The position numbers and the translations under genes were made by a program. The notes below the pieces were generated by a model. That model did no database searches. It saw only the letters and a program-made list of their open reading frames with translations, and was not told the origin of the DNA. A DNA stretch of 11,869 nt from Flavobacteriales bacterium (GTDB lineage: Bacteria > Bacteroidota > Bacteroidia > Flavobacteriales_F > PHOS-HE28), in assembly GCA_016710965.1 (NCBI GenBank), contig JADJTW010000007.1:1-11869 (forward strand), written 5' to 3'. Every line of letters begins with the position of its first letter. Position 1 is the first letter of the stretch. This document shows positions 1 through 4,633 of this stretch, piece after piece.

Positions 1-33
1 CGCGACCGCGCAGGTCGTATACCACCGCGCAAG

Positions 34-41
34 TACATTCG
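34..41 (+). promoter_or_regulatory. candidate -7 promoter box (TACATTCG)
   Basis: TACATTCG fits the Bacteroidota -7 pattern TAnnTTTG with one mismatch and lies 24 nt before the ATG at 58. The same word occurs 27 nt before the ATGs at 2149 and 7413 (TACATTCA in the latter). No clear -33 TTTG element is visible upstream, so this is an inference from position and recurrence. Confidence 0.4.
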
Positions 42-57
42 TTCTCCGCATAACACT

Positions 58-483
58 ATGCCCCGTCGCGATCTACCTCCGCTGACCTACTCCCAACAAC
101 TCGTCTGGAAGGCCCTGTCGCTTCTGGAGGAAGACGAACTGGTGGGCATGTTACGTATGCTACGGAACCATCCCGATCGCAACGCCACCATCGATGGGGT
201 GAACGCTGGGCTGGATCAGGGCTTTGATCTGCTCGGGGTCTTTAGTGCCGAGTTCAAAGGCTTGAATGAACTGCAGTATGAAGGATCGCTCGAACTCCAT
301 GTAGAACTGGGCCGCGATGGCCTCGTTTTCCTGGGCATTGGCTTCAATGGGGCGCTAGGCGAGGTGGCTGACTTCAAGTTCACGTTCGATACCGACGGCC
401 GCATCGTTGAGGTCGAGTTCGAGGGGTCGCACAACGACTTCCTGAACAAGGGCTTTTTCGACGACACAGTGCGCTTTTCCTGA
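58..483 (+). CDS. hypothetical protein, 141 aa, cytoplasmic
   Basis: An uninterrupted reading frame from ATG to TGA gives a 141-residue acidic protein. I do not recognise the family. The first 45 residues look helical (PPLTYSQQLVWKALSLLEED and following), and residues 65-140 look like alternating beta strands rich in E, D, F and G (for example LELHVELGRDGLVFLGIGF). There is no signal peptide, membrane segment or T9SS tail, so it is probably a small soluble cytoplasmic protein. The ATG at 58 is preferred because it follows a candidate -7 box by 24 nt; there is no Shine-Dalgarno, which is normal for Bacteroidota. Unlike the large genes downstream, the frame is unbroken. Nothing recognisable follows it for more than 900 bases, so context gives no functional hint. 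Confidence 0.75.
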   Translation: MPRRDLPPLTYSQQLVWKALSLLEEDELVGMLRMLRNHPDRNATIDGVNAGLDQGFDLLGVFSAEFKGLNELQYEGSLELHVELGRDGLVFLGIGFNGALGEVADFKFTFDTDGRIVEVEFEGSHNDFLNKGFFDDTVRFS

Positions 484-490
484 GCAGTCC

Positions 491-850
491 TGCCCGCCTG
501 CCGATCCTTTGTCTTTTCCGCTTGTCCATGTGTCTTTTCGCCCGGTCCTCCTGTCCCGACGGCAAAGCCATGTGTCTTTCGGCCAATTCCTGGTGTCCAC
601 TGCCCAAGGCCTATTGGCCCGGCGGCTTTTCCTAGTGGACTTGCCGAAGATCCTTTTGCCCAAGGCCATTTCCTTTTGCCCAAGGCCAATGCCTTTGTCT
701 TTTGGTCAATGGCAAAAGGATATCGGGGTGGTCCACATGTCTTTTGGGCAAAGCCTAATGGCCATCGGCCATGTCCATATGGACTTGCTGAGAAGCCAAT
801 AGGAATGGCAGAAAAGCCAAGGGTTCCTGAGGCCATGGTCCCCACCTGGC
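491..850. repeat. degenerate array of ~20-nt words (CCTTTTGCC / GTCTTTTGG / CCAAGGCC)
   Basis: This stretch is built from a small vocabulary of short words. CTTTT-containing words (GTCTTTTCC, GTCTTTTCG, GTCTTTCGG, GGCTTTTCC, CCTTTTGCC twice, GTCTTTTGG twice) start near 513, 534, 576, 626, 654, 674, 699 and 741, so spacings are mostly 20-28 or about 42-50 nt. CCAAGGCC occurs three times, GGCAAAGCC twice, and CCATGTGTC/CATGTGTC twice. Inverse words also occur: CCTTTTGCC at 672-680 can pair with GGCAAAAGG at 711-719, and GTCCATATGGAC at 773-784 is a perfect 12-bp palindrome. Open frames cross it on both strands, but they give low-complexity G/K/P-rich peptides with no family likeness. I read it as non-coding repeat DNA of unknown type. 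Confidence 0.6.
651..690 (+). repeat. tandem 20-bp duplication
   Basis: Two adjacent 20-base units, 651-670 and 671-690, both begin TCCTTTTGCCCAAGGCCA and differ at a single base (TT versus AT at the end). This is the clearest local duplication inside the larger word array. A third partial copy of the second half (TGCCCAAGGCC) lies at 601-611. Confidence 0.85.
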
Positions 851-878
851 CGCGATCCATGGCCATCGAGTCTTGAGC

Positions 879-896
879 GCCCGCCGTACGGCGGGC
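879..896. repeat. 18-bp perfect palindrome
   Basis: GCCCGCCGTACGGCGGGC is its own reverse complement over 18 bases. It is followed by a weak pyrimidine stretch (CCCTGCTTTCTT) but no proper U-tract. It lies between the word array and the CACGGAT inverted repeat, and could be a boundary hairpin of that element or a weak bidirectional terminator. Confidence 0.8.
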
Positions 897-914
897 CCTG
901 CTTTCTTGAATTTG

Positions 915-1056
915 AACCACGGATGGACACGGATGAACACGGATGGCTCTGACCATATCGTGCATGTGCTTCAACTACTGAGCAGCTTGCGCGACGCGAG
1001 TACCTGTGAGTGCCGAAGTCATGCGTATCCGTGTTCATCCGTGACCATCCGTGGTT
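915..1056. repeat. 30-bp inverted repeat of CACGGAT words (REP/MITE-like)
   Basis: The left arm (915-944) contains three ACGGAT words, reading AACCACGGATGGACACGG and onward. The right arm (1027-1056) is its reverse complement over 30 bases with one mismatch (GGA versus GGT). The arms are separated by 82 bases with no gene. From general knowledge, AACCACGGAT..CACGGAT words recur in many environmental bacterial genomes as dispersed repeats; I infer this is one copy of such an element. No target-site duplication is evident. Confidence 0.8.
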
Positions 1057-1066
1057 GCCTTCAACA

Positions 1067-1086
1067 GGTCCGCCGAATGGCGGACC
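1067..1086. repeat. perfect hairpin, 8-bp stem
   Basis: GGTCCGCC (1067-1074), loop GAAT, then GGCGGACC (1079-1086) form a perfect stem. It sits 10 bases outside the right arm of the CACGGAT inverted repeat and roughly mirrors the palindrome at 879-896 outside the left arm. No T-run follows, so it is unlikely to be an intrinsic terminator. Confidence 0.75.
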
Positions 1087-1359
1087 ACGTCCAACTCGGG
1101 TTTATGACCCGATAGCCCTGGGTCGTGATCGGGCAGTGTATGCGATCGCGCAATTGGGGAACGGTGAGCGCCGCCAAGCCAACGGCGCCGCCCGGCACAG
1201 GAGCGCTATTTCCCGCACAGGGGAACGGCGTTCCGGTTGGTGTGCTCAGGTTTGTGGCCGATGCGCTGAAACCCGCGCTGGACGTGCGTTTCCGGCAATT
1301 CGCGCGTTCCACTATCAAGCGCGGATCAGCAGTGCTCCGCGTGATACGGAAACAGTCAC
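1087..1359. other. intergenic stretch, no supported gene
   Basis: Open frames cross this GC-rich stretch on both strands, including an upstream in-frame extension of the FN3 gene. Their translations are arginine- and proline-rich and show no family likeness. A small dyad (TCGGGT..ACCCGA) lies near 1098-1114. I see nothing else I can support. Confidence 0.4.
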
Positions 1360-1397
1360 GCGCACCGCACCCCCGTTACGACGGGGGGAAGGTGCGC
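1360..1397 (+). promoter_or_regulatory. long 5'-leader hairpin with UACG tetraloop
   Basis: GCGCACC (1360-1366) pairs with GGTGCGC (1391-1397). Inside a small GCA/GAA internal loop, CCCCCGT (1370-1376) pairs with ACGGGGG (1381-1387), closed by TACG. That makes 14 base pairs capped by a UNCG-type loop sequence. The structure ends 17 bases before the ATG at 1415 and just before its AAGGA ribosome-binding-like sequence, so it would fold in the mRNA leader. No T-tract follows, which argues against a terminator. A translational or RNA-stability role is inference. Confidence 0.55.
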
Positions 1398-1414
1398 AAC
1401 CTAAACAAGGACAG

Positions 1415-2032
1415 ATGCCAACTACAGCAGTTGCAGGCGTGAGGAAACTCAACGCCACAGGGCTGGTGGCCAAGGCGCTGTTCGTGGAAACGAAGATGAC
1501 AGGCAATGCCAACTTCACCACACCGGTGCCGCCGATCGCTACGATCACCACGGCACGCGGTGCGCTGGAGACCGCCATCGTAGTAGCCATGGACGGTGGC
1601 AAGACGGCCCACCTGGACAAGCGCATGAAGGAGGCTGCCTTGATCCTGCTCCTCATTGAGGAAGCCGGTTACGTGACGAGCGTATCCGGTGGAGATGAGG
1701 CCAAGATCATCAGCAGCGGTTTCGACGTGCGCAAGGTCCCCACGCCCATCGGGGTGTTGGACGCGCCGGGAGACCTGCGTGCCAACCTTACCGAGTTCCC
1801 GGGCCAGGCCCGATTGCGCTGGAATTCCGTCTACGGCGGGTACACCTACATCGTGTACCGCAAGCCCGATGGCGCGGAGGACAGCGAGTTTGTAGCGGTG
1901 GCCACGGTTACCCGTGCGAACTACCTTGACGAAGGCCTTGCCACCGGTAAGTTCTACTGGTACAAGGTCGTCGCCATAGGAGCCGCAGGGCCCAGCCCCG
2001 CGAGCGATCCAGCGAAGACGCTGATCGGTTGA
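1415..2032 (+). CDS. fibronectin type III domain protein, 205 aa
   Basis: The protein has an N-terminal helical domain of about 110 residues. It contains the segment MTGNANFTTPVPP, which I recognise from a family of short bacterial FN3-tailed proteins, and further helices (HLDKRMKEAALILLLIEEAG). A C-terminal FN3 domain covers roughly residues 120-205, with RLRWNSVYGGYTYIVYRK, then FYWYKVVAIGAAGPSPAS, the usual W..V..a..Y.vyr..Y.V.A pattern. There is no signal peptide or T9SS tail, so location is uncertain. The frame is open back to 1010, but I chose ATG 1415 because the protein-like sequence begins there and AACAAGGACAG immediately precedes it. A strong terminator follows 39 bases after the stop, so it is probably monocistronic. 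The exact molecular role is unknown. This gene is free of the frame changes seen in the large genes. Confidence 0.8.
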   Translation: MPTTAVAGVRKLNATGLVAKALFVETKMTGNANFTTPVPPIATITTARGALETAIVVAMDGGKTAHLDKRMKEAALILLLIEEAGYVTSVSGGDEAKIISSGFDVRKVPTPIGVLDAPGDLRANLTEFPGQARLRWNSVYGGYTYIVYRKPDGAEDSEFVAVATVTRANYLDEGLATGKFYWYKVVAIGAAGPSPASDPAKTLIG

Positions 2033-2070
2033 TACCTACAATGCGCCGGTGGCGCGTTGGTGAACAGCAG

Positions 2071-2105
2071 CCCCTGCTCGAGAGAGCGGGGGTTGTTGTT
2101 TTATT
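2071..2105 (+). terminator. rho-independent terminator (copy 1)
   Basis: CCCCTGCTC (2071-2079), loop GAGA and GAGCGGGGG (2084-2092) form a 9-bp stem with one G-T pair, followed by TTGTTGTTTTATT. It ends the FN3 gene whose stop is at 2032. A near-identical element lies at 4002-4032, and the likeness extends about 30 bases upstream of both hairpins. Confidence 0.85.
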
Positions 2106-2121
2106 GGGGGCAATTCGTGGG

Positions 2122-2129
2122 TACATTCG
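2122..2129 (+). promoter_or_regulatory. candidate -7 promoter box (TACATTCG)
   Basis: This is an exact match to the box before the gene at 58. It lies 27 nt upstream of the ATG at 2149 and just after the preceding terminator. An ATTG (2103-2106) lies upstream with 15-bp spacing, slightly short for a -33 element. Confidence 0.45.
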
Positions 2130-2148
2130 ATACCTGATCCCACCCGAC

Positions 2149-3726
2149 ATGCATGCATCACTTCACTCCCTGCGAACCCTGACGGGTGCTACTGGTGTCG
2201 GTCTCGCACTCAGTGTCTTCCTGTCACCTCAGGTCACATCGGGCCAAGACCTCCTCATCGATGCGGATGCTGCTGATTGGTATACGCACATATCGGAGCA
2301 CGATGTCTATTCGAACGGGGCAATCGCCTTTGCTGGAAGGAGCTCGGGTGCGTGGTTCGTTGGGTACATGGACGAGCAGCATGTGCCACAGTGGTGCCAG
2401 CTCGCCGATTCGATGCAGATCATCGATGACGTCCTTTTCTATAACGATACAACCATCGTCGTGACCGGACTTGCCACAAATCAATCAGCCATTGCCGGGC
2501 CGCCTGATTCTAGCCGCTTCGCCATCGTGCGGATGAAAACTGATGGATCGGTGGTGTGGACGCGTTATGTCACCTGTCCGGACTGAGTCCCTCGAGTTGA
2601 ACGAGCTAGCGCGTGATTCGTATGGCAACATCATCGTGAGCCTGGCCGTGCGGGATCATACGATCTTGCGAAATTGGACGCTGATGGTGGTACGATCTGG
2701 AGCAAGCGCTTCGATGTCGCAGGCTGGGTGCCGACCCGTGCGATCACCGTCAAACTGCATGACTGCAGGATCGTGGGACGGGAAGTATCAGGGCAGAGCG
2801 ATCCGTCTATCGGCTTTCAGCGAAGGGGACCTGGAATGGTTGCAATCAAGTCCGTACGGACAGAGCCAGACCCATAAACCAGTTGCTGTGACATGCGATA
2901 GCGAGGAGAATGTGTACATCGGTGGGTACCATTACATATCACCGTTCGCGGCTGGTTTCGTGAGCAAGTATGCTTTTAACGGTGTTCCCGAATGGCATCG
3001 CTATTACACCAGTGCCACCCTTTTGGTTGAAGTACGCGGATTGAGCATAGGCCCGAACTTGTTCTTGCGGGGAACGTGCTGCACGACGCCGTCTGGTATA
3101 CGCCGTTCTTCCAGCGGTTGGACGCCTCAACGGGCATACCACTGGCCGCCGCCACTTTGCTTCGTGATGAATCTTCATACGGTGCGTGGAAGCTGACAGC
3201 GGTCGGTCATCGACCGGGTGTTGGATGGTCGTACTCGTTCGGCACCAACGAATTTGCCTCAGGGGAGCACTTTGGCAAGATCGTGGTCGCACCTGGCCTA
3301 GAGAACATGACCTGCAATGAGGAGCAGCTCACGATACCGTCGGAACCCTTTGACCTGGATGAAATTCAAACGGGATCCCTTATGATGGCCCCGTTCTCTT
3401 CGATGGGGTCAGCACGTTCACGGCGATTCCAGTGACCGTAACTGAGCAGTGCACACCAACCTTGGTGCGCGAAGAGGACAACATGGAGTGGATGATGGGC
3501 CCGAACCCGTTCACGGATGTGATCCGGCTCGCCGCATCAACGGAAGCCGGTCTGCTCGTGACGGATGCTCAAGGACGTAAAGTCCATCAGAGCCGCACCG
3601 TGCCAGCGAACCTTGATGCCTCGACTTGGGCACCGGGCGTGTACCTCGGCGCAGGGCAGGGCTTGGCAAGGGGCCACGGACAACGGCGCGGTCACCCCGG
3701 GTTGGCAGCTGTTGCAGCCTCGGTAG
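2149..3726 (+). CDS. secreted T9SS-sorted protein, beta-propeller/SBBP-like (interrupted reading frame)
   Basis: I join this as one gene of about 526 codons. It starts with a signal peptide (about residues 1-34: charged start, then GVGLALSVFL and TSGQ). The body resembles Bacteroidota SBBP/delta-60-type repeat proteins: segments such as SRFAIVRMKTDGSVVWTRY, then LDADGGTIWSKRFDVAG and AAGFVSKYAFNGVPEWHRYY repeat a 'fxxkxdxdGxxxW' pattern. The C-terminus (3493-3726) is a T9SS type A-like sorting domain: GPNPFTDVIRLAASTEAG, LLVTDAQGRKV, WAPGVYL, ending GWQLLQPR then TAG. Frame changes occur near 2580, 2666, 2780, 3075, 3385 and 3645; each time another frame continues the protein pattern. Expected location is the outer surface or medium after Sec and T9SS export. 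Ligand or activity is unknown. The stop at 3724-3726 lies 20 bases from an opposing gene tail. Confidence 0.65.
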
Positions 3727-3745
3727 GGTCTTCCCGGCGCGCCGA

Positions 3746-3863
3746 TCACTCCAACATCACCACCTGTTCCTTGGGCACCTTCACACTGTACCCGAAGCGC
3801 CATTGCCTTGGTACGCGGCTCCACCTTCACCTTCCAGGTGAGGAGATGTCGGGTACACACCAA
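3746..3863 (-). pseudogene. orphan C-terminal fragment, DUF4139 / mucoidy-inhibitor-A-like
   Basis: Reading leftward, a short frame gives LLTWKVKVEPRTKAMALR. After dropping one base in the CCC run at 3791-3793 it gives YSVKVPKEQVVMLE, then TGA (3746-3748). A tail of the form 'G.LTWk..l.p.....l.Y.VkyPk...v.l' is what I know from the end of DUF4139 (MuiA-family) proteins, which are normally hundreds of residues long. Here only about 40 codons are recognisable; beyond 3863 the sequence turns into a palindromic repeat and a terminator element. I infer either a gene remnant left by rearrangement or a mis-joined assembly. The family call rests on a short motif. Confidence 0.4.
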
Positions 3864-3913
3864 GGCCCATGATCCGACGTTCCTACGGTACGGTGGGCCA
3901 GCCCCGCGAATGA

Positions 3914-3931
3914 CCCCGGCCTTTGCTGGGG
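3914..3931. repeat. REP-like palindrome
   Basis: CCCCGGC, CTTT, GCTGGGG form a 7-bp stem with one G-T pair. The surrounding AATGACCCCGGCC and GGGGCAAGCCTGC resemble the REP-type palindromes scattered through many GC-rich genomes. No T-run follows. It lies exactly where the body of the truncated minus-strand gene would be expected. Confidence 0.5.
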
Positions 3932-4001
3932 CAAGCCTGCAAACATGATCGGCTCAGCCCGAGGAACGATGCGCCGGCTGGCGGCGTGTTGGTGTCGACA
4001 G

Positions 4002-4032
4002 CCCCTGCTCGAAGGAGCGGGGGTTGTTGTTT
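4002..4032 (+). terminator. rho-independent terminator (copy 2)
   Basis: CCCCTGCTC (4002-4010), loop GAAG and GAGCGGGGG (4015-4023) are followed by TTGTTGTTT. The hairpin and tail are almost identical to the element at 2071-2105. No intact plus-strand gene ends directly before it; the nearest stop is at 3726, 275 bases upstream. Confidence 0.75.
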
Positions 4033-4062
4033 GGGGCCGTTTGATGGTCTCGCACGATGCGC

Positions 4063-4142
4063 GAAGTCCCTGCGGAACTTCTGAGGGCCATGCTGGTGGT
4101 CCAGCATTGACGTTTCAGCTACTTGGAGACCTGCGCAGGTCT
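4063..4142. promoter_or_regulatory. cluster of three dyads upstream of the small gene
   Basis: There are three dyads in 80 bases. GAAGTCC..GGAACTTC (4063-4081) has one bulged A. ATGCTGG-TGGT-CCAGCAT (4090-4107) is a perfect 7-bp stem. AGACCTGCGCAGGTCT (4127-4142) is a perfect 16-bp palindrome ending 52 bases before the ATG at 4195. The last has the symmetry of a dimeric regulator's operator. A regulatory role is inference. Confidence 0.4.
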
Positions 4143-4183
4143 GAGAATTCTGCGCAAGGCATTACGATTCGAAACGACTTGCA

Positions 4184-4191
4184 TAGGTTTG
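4184..4191 (+). promoter_or_regulatory. TAGGTTTG, perfect -7 consensus match but very close to the start
   Basis: TAGGTTTG matches TAnnTTTG exactly, but ends only 3 bases before the ATG at 4195. If it is a real promoter, the transcript would be leaderless or start inside the gene. A related word sits at 4257-4264 (TAGGTTGG) within a partly repeated segment CTTGCATAGGTT (4178-4189 and 4251-4262). Confidence 0.25.
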
Positions 4192-4194
4192 GGA

Positions 4195-4524
4195 ATGGCC
4201 GATCTCCACGAACTCCTCGTCAAAACCACCGGGCATCAAGAGGGTACTTTCTTGCATAGGTTGGAGGAAGGACATTTTGATGTTGGACTCTTCAATCAGG
4301 TGATAGGAGAACTGATGCGACTGAAGTCATCAGGTGCGCAAATCCCTCCTTCCATTCTCTCCAAGTTCGGATTATTCGCATTCGAATGCCTTCAAATGCT
4401 CAAAGGGCATGTGGACAAGAACGATACATATCACATGCAGAATTTCGAGCGTATTGAAATCTGGAAGGTGATCGATTCACTGAGATGGTGTGCCCGATCG
4501 CGCTTGCCTATGACAAGCCGATAG
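4195..4524 (+). CDS. small AT-rich orphan protein, 109 aa
   Basis: An intact frame runs from ATG (MADLHELLVKTTGHQ) to TGA-type termination at 4524. The product looks all-helical and soluble: helices around LHRLEEGHFDVGLFNQVIGE, then PSILSKFGLFAFECLQMLKG, then FERIEIWKVIDSLRW. There is no signal peptide, membrane segment or known motif, and I do not recognise the family. The frame is open back to a TTG at 4123, but that would run through the 16-bp palindrome, so I prefer 4195. Base composition differs from the surroundings: I count 26 of 60 G+C in both 4261-4320 and 4381-4440, against 39 of 60 in 5221-5280. This suggests horizontal acquisition. It converges with the T9SS gene ending at 4634. 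The C-terminal 10 residues could be off-frame. Confidence 0.55.
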   Translation: MADLHELLVKTTGHQEGTFLHRLEEGHFDVGLFNQVIGELMRLKSSGAQIPPSILSKFGLFAFECLQMLKGHVDKNDTYHMQNFERIEIWKVIDSLRWCARSRLPMTSR

Positions 4525-4633
4525 ATTGGACCGTGTCGATCCTGCTGAGGCATCAGAAACCATGAGACCTGCGAGGGTATAGGGCAACGCTGGTTTTTCA
4601 GCCTTAACTGCTTGCGCGAAGGAGAGCAAGCCC

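Noticed and set aside
491..850. CRISPR array
   Set aside because: The repeated words are short, degenerate and irregularly spaced, there are no uniform spacers, and no cas gene is in the window.
216..974. Long minus-strand open frame (252 codons) over the repeat array
   Set aside because: It overlaps the real gene at 58-483 antisense, and the rest translates the word array into a low-complexity G/K/P-rich peptide with no family likeness; stops are rare by composition.
915..1056. Terminal inverted repeats of an insertion sequence
   Set aside because: Only 82 bases lie between the arms and no transposase is present; at most a non-autonomous or REP-like element.
1010..1414. N-terminal extension of the FN3 gene
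   Set aside because: The extension runs through the CACGGAT repeat and the leader hairpin and is arginine-rich without domain likeness; ATG 1415 has an AAGGA-like site.
4431..4633. C-terminal extension of the minus-strand T9SS protein beyond 4634
   Set aside because: It arises from an extra base in the A-run at 4646-4649; removing it gives a normal T9SS tail ending VKR-stop at 4634.
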